Origin: Azorinus chamasolen
Taxonomy: Eukaryota > Mollusca > Bivalvia > Cardiida > Solecurtidae
Reading direction: 5' to 3'
DNA: 64,000 nt
NCBI GenBank assembly: GCA_963576725.1
Contig: OY755242.1
Coordinates: 22,886,156-22,950,155 of the forward strand
Shown here piece after piece: positions 34,330 to 45,159 of the stretch; position 1 is the stretch's first letter, and the number at the start of each line of letters is the position of its first letter. A program made the position numbers and the translations under genes. The notes beneath the pieces were generated by a model. That model made no database searches. It was not told the DNA's origin and worked only from the letters and a program-made list of their open reading frames with translations.

Positions 34330-35430
34330 GCAAAATAGAAAGACATGTATTTGCAGTGTCGAACGAAATTCTACCGAAACGATTTGACTGTCGGTACTAT
34401 GTAAACCGCTAATATATAGTTATGCTTTAACAGTTTGCTTAACCGTCACTTGTTGTACTGCAATAGTTTTGTTACGAGTTACAATAGTGACATTTTCTAC
34501 ACGTATTGTGTTTAGTCACTTGTCAATTGTTGATAACTCTCTTGCGAATTACTGGAAAATCGCGCTCGTGGAGTGAAATAGTGCAAATGTATGCAAGTTT
34601 TGACTCGAATTGTTTGAAAGTGGACTATATAGTTTGGTTTAGTATAAATACGAATAGCTTTTCAGCCTTTGGAAGTATTTGCAATGTACCGTGTAATTTG
34701 GATGAATACACGTCTTTTTCGTGCAAAATGGTGGAAAGAGAATATGACGGCAGATGGAATTATGGGAATTTTAAAATTGGCGACAATGCCAAAGATATTG
34801 TTAAAGAAGTTTGTGTATTGTTTAAAGAAAAACGGCATTTTCGAGATAACGGGTAAATTATTCAAATTGGTATAGAAAGATGGTCCTAAAATAGGGCGAC
34901 ATCTCCATTTCGAATTCTGTAGAGTCCGATCTGTTATTATTTCATAAGCAGACAGAGTAAACAAAGCAAGCCCTGATCAGACGGCTCACATGGGTTTACT
35001 GTGTTTGCAAATGCATGAAAAGGCATTTACAGGCGGGGTTAATATGTTTATGTACTGTTATGTATATTCATGTCAATTCTTAACAGGTCTATGGTTCAAA
35101 CCATTCGTTCTCTCTATGTGAGCATACTCACTGTCGGTTTGTTTTCTAAGACTTTCGCACAACGTTGAAGAGCGGATATCATAGGTCATCCATTTAAATG
35201 TATTCATAATTATCATTTTCAGAAGAAAAAACCCAGTACATGTATTTAAATGGCTTACACTGAGTACAAACACAACGAACAACACTTCAGTTACTATTTC
35301 TATTACTTTTAATACATGATAGACAGAAAATTATACTGGAAAAGCTGACCAAAGACGTTAGTTAAATTTATAAAAAACAATACAATGAAAGCTAAACAAA
35401 AATTGTTACAACCCCGGGAACGTTTATTCG
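34330..35430. other. Non-coding stretch
   Basis: An unrecognised 117-codon open frame at 34506-34856 has no family motif and no splice context. A family E hairpin half lies at 34965-35012. No gene is supported. Confidence 0.35.
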
Positions 35431-35435
35431 GTATT

Positions 35436-35767
35436 CAGTAAAACCGCTCTGAACTGGGCGTTAATTGTTGTATAAATATCAGTATTGGGGACAGGTGGCA
35501 GCTTAATGCATGGTGAAAGTCATACAAAAAGCTCCTCTTGGAGTATCTAAATTCGCATATACAGTAAAACCATTCTAAACTGGACGTTAAATTTAGTATA
35601 AATATCGGTCTTGTAGACAGGTGGCAGCTTAATGCAGGGTGAAAGTCACGCAGAAAGCTCCTCTAAGAGCTTTCTGCATGACTTTCACCCTGCATTAAGC
35701 TGTCACCTGTCAAAAACTATCGGATTTATTTTCTACTAGAACTCCGGTTTAGAGGGGTTTTACTGTA
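35436..35767 (+). mobile_element. Two adjacent family C MITEs (one truncated, one full)
   Basis: The first starts CAGTAAAACCGCTCTGAAC at 35436 and is cut off in the right arm near 35560. The second, 35570-35767, has TACAGTAAAACCATTC...GGTTTTACTGTA ends and a long hairpin around 'agctcctctaagagct'. Confidence 0.85.
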
Positions 35768-35799
35768 TAAGAATTCAGCTTTAGAGGATTTTACTGTAC

Positions 35800-36523
35800 T
35801 TGTATGTCAGGGAATGTGGGAAAAGGAAAATAACAAAACAAAGGAGACACTCATTTAACGTCAGCCACCGCATTCTCCCAAATACACACATCCGCTCTAA
35901 TACACGTCCTTTACTTCTAGGGAGAAAGTAACGATGAATAAAACATAAAAAAAACTCTATATGATAACCATTAAATCAAGAAAACCGTGTTTTTCAAAAT
36001 ACTGGCTGTTTATGGCAGACTGAAAGCAACCCAGAACATACATGCCAAATGGCTTCCATTCTGAATGATGTAACCGCCTGTTTACAACATGCAATAAACT
36101 CATTTTTGAAAATTGTATTAACCCCGAGGACGTTTACTACAGTTAATACGGCATATGAAATATCAGAAAAAGAAACTAAAAACATACGAGGCACTAGTTT
36201 AACTTGGGCCAGGATAACCTTAGACAACAGCATTAACGTATTTTCCTTAATAAACACACCTACACTAATCAATGCCCCATACTTCGTGGGAGAAACCAAC
36301 GATGAATGAAACAGGCCAAACCATATATAATAACCATTAAAGAAAACCCAACAACATACTTTTCAAATTACAGTTGGTTGATTAAGGCAGACTGAACGCA
36401 ACACAGACAATGCCATATGGTCTTTCTGCATCATTTACTTTCTGCATGAACATAACTACTTTTAAGAATTATAACAATCCCGTGGCGCGTTTATTGCAGA
36501 TACATCTAATACGGTATGCAGTA
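35800..36523 (+). repeat. Direct duplication, about 365-bp spacing
   Basis: Blocks 'atgataaccattaaa', 'tttatggcagactgaa', 'gcaacccagaac' and 'ccgaggacgtttactac' at 35960-36150 recur as variants at 36325-36505. The final module ('ccccgggaacgtttattcgg') also precedes the C element at 35413. Confidence 0.72.
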
Positions 36524-36690
36524 AAACCCCTCTAACCGGACGCTCAATTAAGTTCAGTAAAACCTCTCTAACCGGACGCTAAATTAAGTTCAGTAGAACA
36601 CCTCTAACCGGACTAAATCAAGTTCAGTAGAACGTCTCAAACCGGACGCTCAAATAAGTACAACAAACCCCTCTAATGGACGCTAGATTA
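36524..36690 (+). repeat. Tandem array of family C ends
   Basis: Five head-to-tail copies, about 33-38 bp each, of 'cagtaaaacctctctaaccg' plus 'gacgctaaattaagtt'. Each corresponds to the outer end of a family C element without the interior. Confidence 0.82.
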
Positions 36691-37022
36691 AGTATATTTT
36701 TTCAATCTATTCCAGTTTTAATTATCGATATCTCTGTCCTAAATATGATTTGTTTTAAATATTCTAACGCATTATATATACTAGTACTCAGTTTTGTTCA
36801 TGTAATTTATTTTGCACATATCATATATGAAAGGAGCGCTATATAAATGTGGTATATTAAGAGTATAAATATCAGTCTTGGAGACAGGTGGCAGCTTAAT
36901 GCTGTGTGAAAGTCATGCAGAAAGCTACTCTAGGAGCTTTCAGCGTTTTCTTCAAGACGTTCACCATGCATTAACCCGCTACCTGCTTTAAGAAAGGTGA
37001 AAGTAAAACAGAACGCTCCTAC

Positions 37023-37630
37023 CACTGTGGTGCAAGCTGTACGGTCGCAAATGTTTAGACCTTTCTAAGATGGCGGACAAAACGGAGGCTGAAAGGTAAG
37101 CATCACATTTTTACACTTTTTAAACTATGTAGATCTTTCTTTCAGTCATTTTATTGGTGCCATAACACACAGTTATAATGCCCGTCAACAGCGGCGTACC
37201 CCCTTATGGTTCATATCTGTGTGTAAGGCTCAAAATCTCCGGTAAACTTTGCAGAAACTGAAAGTCAGAAATCGAATCGAGAAGGAGGTCATATTTTGCC
37301 TCATTGTAAGCTTACCAACTACGCTAATATTGTTCTAACACTGTGGATATATGCATCTGAGCCCGATATTAACGTTGAGTTACCTAGTTTGTTGCACATA
37401 TCTACATTTTGTCTTTTGGAGACGTTTTAAAATAATGTCAAGTGTACGGTTTAGCCATTAGAGATAAAAGTGCACTGTACGGTTTAGACCCGGTGTTTTT
37501 TGTACGATTTAGCCACGATTTTCTTTCGAAAAACTGTACGGTTTAGACATAAAACAAATGCTACCATTTGAATCTGCGCCGTAGGTCTAGATAGTATAAT
37601 CCCAACTATTTATTATGGACCTTCCTTCAT
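37023..37630 (+). repeat. Left inverted repeat of foldback element
   Basis: Carries the outer motif 'aagctgtacggtcgc', an 'aagatggcgg' motif at 37068-37077, and four subterminal copies of 'tgtacggtttag' (37443, 37476, 37501 as 'tgtacgatttag', 37535). The copies are spaced 33, 25 and 34 bp. Confidence 0.88.
37070..37095 (+). CDS. Putative 5' coding exon in left arm (MADKTEAE...)
   Basis: An ATG in good context (aagATGGCGG) opens nine codons, MADKTEAE plus a split arginine or serine codon. It is followed immediately by the donor AG|GTAAGCATC at 37095/37096, leaving phase 2. The mirror-image arm preserves the same arrangement. No acceptor or downstream exon was identified, so product and function are unknown. 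The 'aagatggcgg' core is also a YY1-type binding word found at animal promoters and start codons, an alternative reason for conservation. Confidence 0.45.
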
Positions 37631-38039
37631 GCAATGCATGTTTACGATTATGACAGCATATCACAAACAATTAGGATCGAGATCAGAAGCACAGTATATA
37701 ATTGGTTTAAACGTATTTTATTTTTAAATATTTGCATGAATATTGTAATGATAACACAAAGGAAAAGAAAAGGATGGAAACGAAAACAAGACTGCTTATT
37801 GTGTTTCTCCCCAATCACCGTAACAACTGCACTCGCTTTATGCAGAAATGACTGCCCGTTATTGTACTATATTAATTGTACTGAAAAACTAATTAAATTA
37901 ATGAAGCAGGATATATCAGTTTGTACAAAAACTTTTTGAGAAAGATACTTCAGAATAAAAGAAAAAATAAATAAACAAATAAAAGAAACAAAAAAGGAAA
38001 CGAAGGTTGACATATAAATGTAGAGAGGTCTAGGATTCT

Positions 38040-39262
38040 GAGCAGTACAAGCACATTCGAAAGAAGATGAGCGTTACCGAGTTTATTAGAATCGTTTTGA
38101 GGTTTGGATAAACCGATGTACAGCTTCGTTTATAATGATGTTTGTATTATAATTTAAAAGAGGGTCACCAAACAGAAAGACAGACAGGGACGGAGTAGTG
38201 AATCTGGCAATATCGTCAAAAAGTTGTTTTCCTTCGTTGGTTTCCTTCGTTGGTATATTTGCAACAGCTTAAGAAGAAGTGCGATGCGTTCAAGGTCATA
38301 GTTCAAGGAACTGCAGTTTGTATGAAGCCTCTTGTGCAGGAGCTGCTGTTTTCTGATACCGAAATAAAATGTTTGGGAACAGTTAATGCGTTTAGAGTAG
38401 AAGATTGTTTTTTTCATTTTCAGGGAGATTGTTCCATTCCTGTATTGTTGCAGGGAGGAAAGAGTTGCTATAATGGGTTGTGCGACAGGCCAGAAGTTGA
38501 ATATCACCAGCGTTTCTTAATCTTAAATTGCATCGTGAAACACTTCCAGCCACTTCAGGTACCAGTTATGTGAGATATTTTGGAGTTAAATGAAACATCA
38601 TTTTATAAAAGAGAATAAGTCTGTGTTTTACGTCTGGTTTCAAGGCGTTTCCATCCAACTTCATGCAATAATTTACCAACAGAAACCAATTTAGTTGTCC
38701 CAGTTACTATACGGGTAGATTCATATTGAATTTTTCAAAACTGTTAGATTCTCTCGCATTACAGTTATCAAATATAGTATCATTGTATTCTAAAATAGGT
38801 ATCACGAAATATACGTAGATTGTTTCAAGAGAATATTTGTCCGAAGTGAATTTGAGTTTTCGCATGATATTTATTCTTGTCCATGCCTTAGTAGCGATGT
38901 ATTCGATATGACAGTGCCATGTTAGATCACGTGAGAGATGAACGCCAATGTGCTTATGTGAATCTACTTCATGAATTTGATGGTCTTGCATATATATGGA
39001 TGAGACATTTTTCTCGAGATTATTAACGACTCAGTCTTCTTAGGATTGAATTCAACTAGCCCTTTCTCTGTCTTTTTAATATATGATTATTGATATTTGT
39101 TGCCATATGTACGGGAGTAATACCTACACTAAACAAGCTAGTGTCGTAAGCAAACAAACGAATGTTCCATCCAATATCGCTAACAATATCATTTATAAAA
39201 ACAAGAAATAACAACGGACTTAATATATATCCTAGTGGAACACCAGCTTCATAGTATTCCAG
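38040..39262 (-). pseudogene. LINE-3 RT and C-terminus inside the foldback element
   Basis: The minus strand reads an RT palm at 39262-39110: GYILSPLLFLVFINDIVSDI, then RLFAYDTSLFS, where the catalytic second position is Y instead of D. It continues with HKHIGVHLSRDLTWHCHIEY (about 38960) and PILEYNDTIFDNC. The typical C-terminal region follows: KHRLILFYKMMFHLTPKYL (about 38600), HYSNSFLPATIQEWNNLP (about 38460), TPSLSV-LFGDP (about 38200). Frames change several times. The N-terminal part is absent. It resembles the jockey/CR1-like assembly of RT plus a C-terminal region; the clade is not resolved. Confidence 0.82.
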
Positions 39263-39264
39263 TC

Positions 39265-40250
39265 AGAGAAGGTACCAGGTAAAATTACACGCTACATTCT
39301 TTCAGTAAGATAACTGGAAAACCAGAATAGAATTATGGGTAGAACATGACCTGGATATATACTGGTTATTAAACATTTAAGGACAATGTTTTACTTTAAA
39401 AATTGAAGTGGATTGATTTTTAAGTTGAACTAACATGTTTTTGACATGCCGGCAATTCATTTAGAGAATATAATGGTTAATCTGTATCATCTGTCAGAAA
39501 AAGAACCTAACCTCGGATTATGTTTTACAGGCCTGTAGTTGAGTTAATGTAATTTAGCACTTGGTCGATATCTCGTCAGTTTCGCGATGACGGATCTGGG
39601 CTGAGTCTGTATGGAATGTCTAAATGCCATTTCGTAGGGCATACATGCATTTTAAAGGTGACATAAAAATAAACGTGAAATAATTATATAACAGAAAAGG
39701 ATAACAAGTTAATGAGAAAAAAACATATATTTATTGGACCAAATAAATTGCCAACTCTAAAATCTTTGTAAATATCTTGAATTTCAATGGTTAGCATTTC
39801 ACCATTTAGAATTATTTTGCTTGTTAATTTCAAAACGTCTGGTATTACATTAAAAGTTAATGTACGTTGCCCCGACTTTCCCGATATATATGACTTTTTT
39901 TCTAATTTTCATTGGATTTCTCGGATTGGCATCTACACAGTGGCTGATGGTTTCCTTTGTCTTGCAATAGTAACAGGCAAATAATCTGAAAAGATATGTA
40001 AAGTAATGTAAAGTAACAGTACAAAGTGCTTGACTTAATTTCAGACGCTCTGTATTTGCAATAGGACTGAAACGGGTAAAACACTTTTACCCAAATACCC
40101 AATCAGTTAAACTTAAAAATCAATTCACTTCAAAACTGTATAAGTATAACATTGTCTTCAAATGTTAGTCAGTATAGATCCATATTATATGCTATGCTTC
40201 TGTTCTCGATCCGAATTGTTTGTAATATACTGTCAAAATCGCAAATAGGC
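39265..40250. other. Interior of foldback element without recognised content
   Basis: AT-rich. A 65-codon open frame at 39787 is unrecognised. No transposase motif is seen on either strand. Confidence 0.4.
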
Positions 40251-40254
40251 ATTT

Positions 40255-40861
40255 TGTGAAGGAATATCTACACTAATTAGTTGGGATTACACTATCTAGA
40301 CCTACGACGCATATTCAAACTTTAGTATTTGTATGTGTCTAAACCGTACAGTTTTTGTAAGAAAATCGTGGCTAAACCGTACAAAATAGATCGGGTCTAA
40401 ACCGTACAGTGCACTTTTACCACTCCGGGCTAAACCGTACACTCGACATTTTTTTCAACCCTCTCAAAAAGACAAAATGTAGATTTGTGCTTCAAACTAA
40501 TTAACTCAACGTTAATATCGGACTCAAATGCATATACCCACAGTGTTAGAAAAGGCTTAGCGTTGTTGGTATGCTTACAATGAGGCAAAATATGACCTCC
40601 TTCTCGATTCGATTTCTGATTTTCGGTTTCTGCATTGTTTACGGAAGATTTTGAGCCTTACACACCGACATGAACCATTAGGAGGTAAACCGCTGTTGAC
40701 GGGCATTATAATTCTGTGTTATGACACCAACTAAAAGACGGAAAGAAAAATCTACATTGTTTAAAAAGTGTAAAAATGTGATGCTTACCTGTCAGCCTCC
40801 TGTTCGTCCGCCATCTTGGAAAAGTCTAAACATTCGCGACCGTACAGCTTGCACTACAGTG
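40255..40861 (-). repeat. Right inverted repeat of foldback element
   Basis: Reverse complement of the left arm. Four 'ctaaaccgtaca' motifs at about 40339, 40372, 40397 and 40430 mirror the left spacing (33, 25, 33 bp). Confidence 0.88.
40789..40814 (-). CDS. Putative 5' coding exon in right arm (MADEQEAD...)
   Basis: The minus strand reads MADEQEAD plus a split codon from ATG at 40814, then the donor AG|GTAAGCATC. Length (26 nt), donor and phase equal those of the left-arm exon, while several codons differ. Confidence 0.45.
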
Positions 40862-40969
40862 CCTACAGGAGCGTTCAGTTTTACTTTCATCTTGCTTTAA
40901 GCAGCCACATGCCATTAACAAAAATACTTGATGTAATTTAGTGGCCGTTATAGAGAGGTTTTACTGTAG

Positions 40970-41490
40970 TCCGGTTAAAATATGTCACAAACATCGTGTT
41001 AACCCGTTGAATGCAGAACACGCTTGCACTATCATTTGCAAACAATGTTTACCGAGAACAGAAGGTTTCTAGAGGTCTCCTAGATATTGGTCTGCACTGT
41101 TTATCGTTCAAATTCTTGCAAGTGTATACATTTTATACTGAGAGGACTTTATAGTTACCACTGATAGGCCTTTTCAGCTCTGGCCGTAAAGCCCAACTCA
41201 CTCACTCCCTCACTCACTATTCAACTCTGAAGCTTGGATATATGTTATGTACAATGTCCCACTAATGGTATATCAGTTGAATAGATACCTATAATACCCG
41301 GACCCATAATATACAGTCATATAATACATTGACACCGTTCATACTATGTGTAACTCTTAGCATTGATTCATCTTATAATGCATAGTATAAACAAGATAGC
41401 TATATTTCCATTTTCACGATTTCAGTGGTTCACTGTCGTGAATAAAATCCGAGACGTCTTGGTCCCGGAGTCGACGCTACATCCTCTGAG
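40970..41490. other. Non-coding stretch
   Basis: A family E-like degenerate stretch lies near 41035-41130. No gene is recognised. Confidence 0.35.
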
Positions 41491-41744
41491 TTAACCCTTC
41501 GCTTGCTAAATTTTAAAAAAAAAACATTTCTCCTTCTTTACCCATGCCCTGTTGTATAATTACATACATCGACACTGTGTACAAGTGGATCGCTTTGAAA
41601 TCTCTGCTGTGGAGTGCACAGGTTGCACAGTCAACTTGTAAATAGTGCAGACCCTGATGAGACAGCTCCTGCAGGATCTGTCTCATCTGGGTCTTCATTA
41701 TTTACAGGTAGTTATATTGACGTGAATAGCAAGCGAAAGGTTAA
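41491..41744 (+). mobile_element. MITE family A copy
   Basis: TTAACCCTTCGCTTGCTAAA at the left and 'agcaagcgaaaggttaa' at the right. The centre 'cagctcctgcaggatctg' is intact but for one change. Confidence 0.87.
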
Positions 41745-41889
41745 CAATGCCAATCGTTTGGTCGTTTACTCCTTGAATATTTATGTAAAAATAATGACCT
41801 TTCAGTTAACTGATATCTATAAAGGAAATATAGTCAAAGTCACAGAATACTTTAGCGTAAGTAGATGTAGTAGAATCGGATCTATACTG

Positions 41890-41975
41890 TTTTCATAAGC
41901 AAACAGCAGACTCTGATCACACGACGCAAAAAGGAACCGTCTGATCCGGAACTACTCTGTTTGCAACGGCGTGCA
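41890..41975 (+). repeat. Family E-like element
   Basis: 'aagcaaacagcagactctga' pairs loosely with 'tgatccggaactactctgtt'. The centre is diverged. Confidence 0.45.
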
Positions 41976-42087
41976 AAGGCATCTGTATTGATGGAGTAAA
42001 GAGTTAATACCGTATATGATACTTTAAAGAAACGGATGCATGCTTTTGAACGCACATTTCCTGTGTGAAAAGAGCGCTATACAAATG

Positions 42088-42092
<5 letters not shown>

Positions 42093-42148
<56 letters not shown>
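42093..42148 (+). repeat. (TAA)n microsatellite
   Basis: About 18 uninterrupted 'taa/ata' triplets directly upstream of the LINE-4 fragment. Confidence 0.95.
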
Positions 42149-42149
<1 letters not shown>

Positions 42150-42169
42150 TGAATTAAAGATTAGAACTT

Positions 42170-43180
42170 AGTTTGGCAAACAATTATTACAATTATTACA
42201 TCAGAGTAATCTATATACAAGTAATTTCATATTTTCGAAGTATTCAAAAGATATCCTTATGGTTTGCACAATGGCTGGTGCATTTTAATCCGAAAAAGAC
42301 AGAGGTTGTATATTTTACCTTGACTAATACTACACCTCCTATATTATCATTCGAAGGTACGCAATTAGAATTTGTTGAACATCACAACCATCTAGGTATA
42401 AGACTAAGCAAAAACGGATCCTGGCACGAACACATATAAAATATAGTTTCTTCTGCTTCTAAAATTTAAGGTTCAATGAAATCATTAAAATATAGTATTA
42501 AACGAAAAACTGTTAATCAAATATACATTGCGTACTTAAGACCAATTTTGGAATACGCGCCTGTTATTTGGGACAAATGTACTGTATATGACAAAGAACG
42601 TTTAGAAAATATACAATACGAAGCAGCAAGGACTATTACAGGTTTGACGCGTCCCGTTTCAATTGAAACAGGCGTAAATAACAAAAACCCAGTTTTGGTT
42701 TTAAAGTGAAATCTCAGCCGACTCCGGGATATATTAATGAACTTTCCCCCTCAACTCAATATGCTCTCCGTAATAGTGATACTTTCGTAATTCCTAATAG
42801 AAGAACAGAAATATACTCAAATTCAACAATTCCCTCAACAATAAAGCTTTGGAACGATCTAGACATAGTCTAGTCCATTCGTCACAGTCCATCTCTAAAT
42901 TCATTCAAATATATAACATGTCTATTTATTTTAATGTACCGAAATATTACCTATGTTGAGATCGTTTCTATTCAATCCACCATGCGCGTCTTAGAAATAA
43001 ATACAGCAACCTACACAATGACCTCTTCATAAATCATTTACGCGAGGATGCAATTTGTACATGTAACATTGACACGGAAGATGCAGAACACTTCTTTTTC
43101 AAATGCACACTCGGACTCGAATTGTTCCAGAGTACCCGCGATGTTCATCCTTTAAGTTATTATTAGTTGTAATGTCTTTC
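42170..43180 (+). pseudogene. LINE-4: RT thumb and C-terminal fragment
   Basis: WFAQWLVHFNPKKTEVVYF (about 42265) is the end of the RT palm. It is followed by HHNHLGIRLSKNGSWHEHI (about 42384), NQIYIAYLRPILEYAPVIWD (about 42513), and YDKERLENIQYEAARTITGL. After 42708 the frame shifts, but YALRN-and LWNDLD-like words follow. A cysteine/histidine cluster (CTCNIDTEDAEHFFFKCTL) is at about 43057-43115. The RT core and endonuclease are missing: 5'-truncated and dead. It is distinct in sequence from the other LINE copies here. Confidence 0.83.
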
Positions 43181-43184
43181 TTTT

Positions 43185-44080
43185 TGAAAATATTGTGTGT
43201 ATTTTTTAGCTCAAGCATTATTTATATGTTTACATACGAATATCTGCTTTCAATGTGAAGGGCCGTTTCTAATGTTGTAATAACTTGTGGTCCAACCCTT
43301 TTGCTATTGCTTTATATTATACTTATGTATGAATATGATATATTGTAATCATGTACAAAAGTAAGCAATAAAATATGATTAAACTAAACGAATACTCGCA
43401 TCTGGTTTGCGGGATGTGATTTACGAGTACCCGAGTACGGTCCTAATTAGAATCTTTTCATATTTCCTTATCATATACATTAATTTACTGTGCATTTCTA
43501 TTTCAAACCTGGATTCATTTTGGAACAGCAACACTAGCATTCTAAAATAATGTTTACTTTCTTACCACTTCCCCCATTCATGTTTTCATTCATCAATTTA
43601 AACAATTCACGTCCCCACAAAACAATTTTAGTCCGTTCATAAACAATAATGTACCATTTATTTATCGTTGAGTACTCTTAATTCCTTCGGTAAAAATATG
43701 TGTTAAAGTAGACTATTTGCAGAAGTTTGGACTAAACTGACCCTATTTAGACACTGCTTTTATTGCCACCTGGCTGTGACTACACTATTAACACAGCCAT
43801 CGTTTAAAATGCATTTAAGCTGCCTTTAAGCTGAAATAATTATTATTGTTCAAATATAATAAATCAATATGTATATTGATCGGTAGGAAATTTTAGTAAT
43901 TGCCTCCAACCACAAAACTCAACCACTTTTAGTGCCATTTGAACCAATAAATCCTGTTTGTTTACTGATTTAGAATCTCATTGTACTCCTAATTGTAATC
44001 CTAAATGTTTGAAACCATTATGAGGACACTAAACATGTTTAATTCAAACAACACTCATATTTACACATATATAGTACATG
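43185..44080. other. Non-coding stretch
   Basis: No repeat or gene that I can place, apart from the LINE-4 3' tail in the first 150-200 bp. Confidence 0.4.
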
Positions 44081-44081
44081 T

Positions 44082-44235
44082 CTACGGTAAAACCTGTTTT
44101 AAAGGGCATCAAAATAGGTCTTATAGGTCTAAGACATGTGGAAGCTTAATAGAGGCCCTACAATAAGTAACCACTTGCTTTTTAAGACTCATATGTTGAG
44201 TAAATGAATGGCCGATCAGGACAGGTTATACTGTT
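44082..44235 (+). repeat. Family C MITE, degraded
   Basis: Left 'ctacggtaaaacctgtttta', interior 'agacatgtggaagcttaat', right 'caggttatactgtt'. Confidence 0.6.
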
Positions 44236-44347
44236 TACACAAACATTGTGTTTAGTTGTATTTACATTTCGATGCATGGTTTGCATTATTCGAACAATTT
44301 ATACTGTTTTGCAAATATTAACTTTTCCTCGGCTATCACATTAGATG

Positions 44348-44577
44348 TTAACCCGTTCCTCCATAAATAAGCCTTTCTACGCATCTGTAATAGTAACTTA
44401 ATTAAACCATTCTGATAAATAGAGCATTTGCTGTTATAGGAGCAAATGCTCTATTTATCACAATGGTTTCAAACTACAAAATTCTAAAAAAATCCTTTTC
44501 TCTAGTTAATGCTCCTTTTCGGTAGATTTATTCAAAGTGGTTGGATATAAAATTAGCCTATGAGGAAAATGGTAAAG
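44348..44577 (-). mobile_element. Hairpin family D copy
   Basis: Left TTAACCCGTTCCTCC. The arms 'aaaccattctgataaataga' and 'tctatttatcacaatggttt' surround 'gttataggagc'. The right end is 'aggaaaatggtaaa'. Confidence 0.8.
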
Positions 44578-44579
44578 CA

Positions 44580-45056
44580 CCAACGACACTGGTTAGATAC
44601 TGAGTTAGTTGATATCTGATTGGGGTATTAAATCAAGTTTAATTCATCAACGGCACATATCGTCCAGAGTGTGCGTATGTTTTTTTTTTAATTTTGCAAA
44701 AATAGAATAAAAACGATACAGAAATTTAGGGATTATAAGCAATTGTCCCATATCAAAGATCGATTCTCAAAGCACAATGTTTATTTAATCGATGCTGTTC
44801 AGTAAGTCTTTAGTATTTAATGCTAAAGAAGCAACGCGTGTTAGATGAAAACAACAAAACTATTTACATGTTAACATCAACCAAACGCAAATTCGTTTGA
44901 TTTACAATTCAGTGCATGCTATGCACTATCCGACATGTACATACCGATCAGCAAATGTTTAAGATTTTAATATAATGTCACTCATAAGATAAGATTACAT
45001 TTATAGCTGAATATATGTAAAAACATAAGTGATGCATTCACAATATGCATGCACAT
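44580..45056 (-). other. Presumed 3' UTR and downstream flank of the VWDE-like gene
   Basis: Downstream (minus) of the TAA at 45059-45057. Candidate polyadenylation words on the minus strand are ATTAAA at about 44971-44966 and AATAAA at 44785-44780. Which is used cannot be told from sequence. Confidence 0.45.
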
Positions 45057-45159
45057 TTATGATTCATCCTCTTCGTGCGTGGCGGTGTTTTCTGGCTGAG
45101 CCATTTGGCGCCGAAACATTACTCTGTACAACAGGGATCTCTGTGAGGTTGAATTATTG
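45057..45159 (-). CDS. VWDE-like exon 10 (cytoplasmic tail, stop)
   Basis: The acceptor TTTTTCAG| precedes CAATAATTCAACC. One base completes the split serine codon. The frame then reads NNSTSQRSLLYRVMFRRQMA and ends HEEDES-TAA. The tail is basic, then acidic at the end. No SH2, ITAM or PDZ-type motif stands out. Confidence 0.8.

Larger units (their letters stand above)
37023..40861. mobile_element. Foldback element with about 600-bp inverted ends, CACTG termini
   Basis: The plus strand begins CACTGTGGTGCAAGCTGTAC. The minus strand from 40861 begins CACTGTAGTGCAAGCTGTAC. The arms match at high identity inward to about 37630 and 40255. The 5-bp 'cctac' at 37018-37022 and 40862-40866 looks like a target duplication. 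Five-bp duplications with 5'-CAC ends are known for Transib and ProtoRAG elements; CMC (CACTA-like) elements also begin CAC but duplicate 2-4 bp. The 2.6-kb interior shows a LINE remnant and no recognisable transposase, so the element is non-autonomous or unlike known families. Confidence 0.85.
36857..40968 (+). mobile_element. Family C MITE split by the CACTG foldback element
   Basis: The left arm is 36857-37022 (includes 'agacaggtggcagcttaatg' and ends 'agaacgctcctac'). The right arm is 40862-40968 ('cctacaggagcgttcag' to 'gagaggttttactgta'). The break is exactly at the central palindrome of the hairpin. 'cctac' is present on both sides of the insertion. Confidence 0.82.

Noticed and set aside
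34506..34856. 117-codon frame as a host exon
   Set aside because: No recognisable domain, no partner exons, and open frames of this size occur by chance in 64 kb.
38250..38573. 107-codon plus-strand frame
   Set aside because: Antisense to the LINE-3 C-terminal region, which has family-like content on the minus strand.
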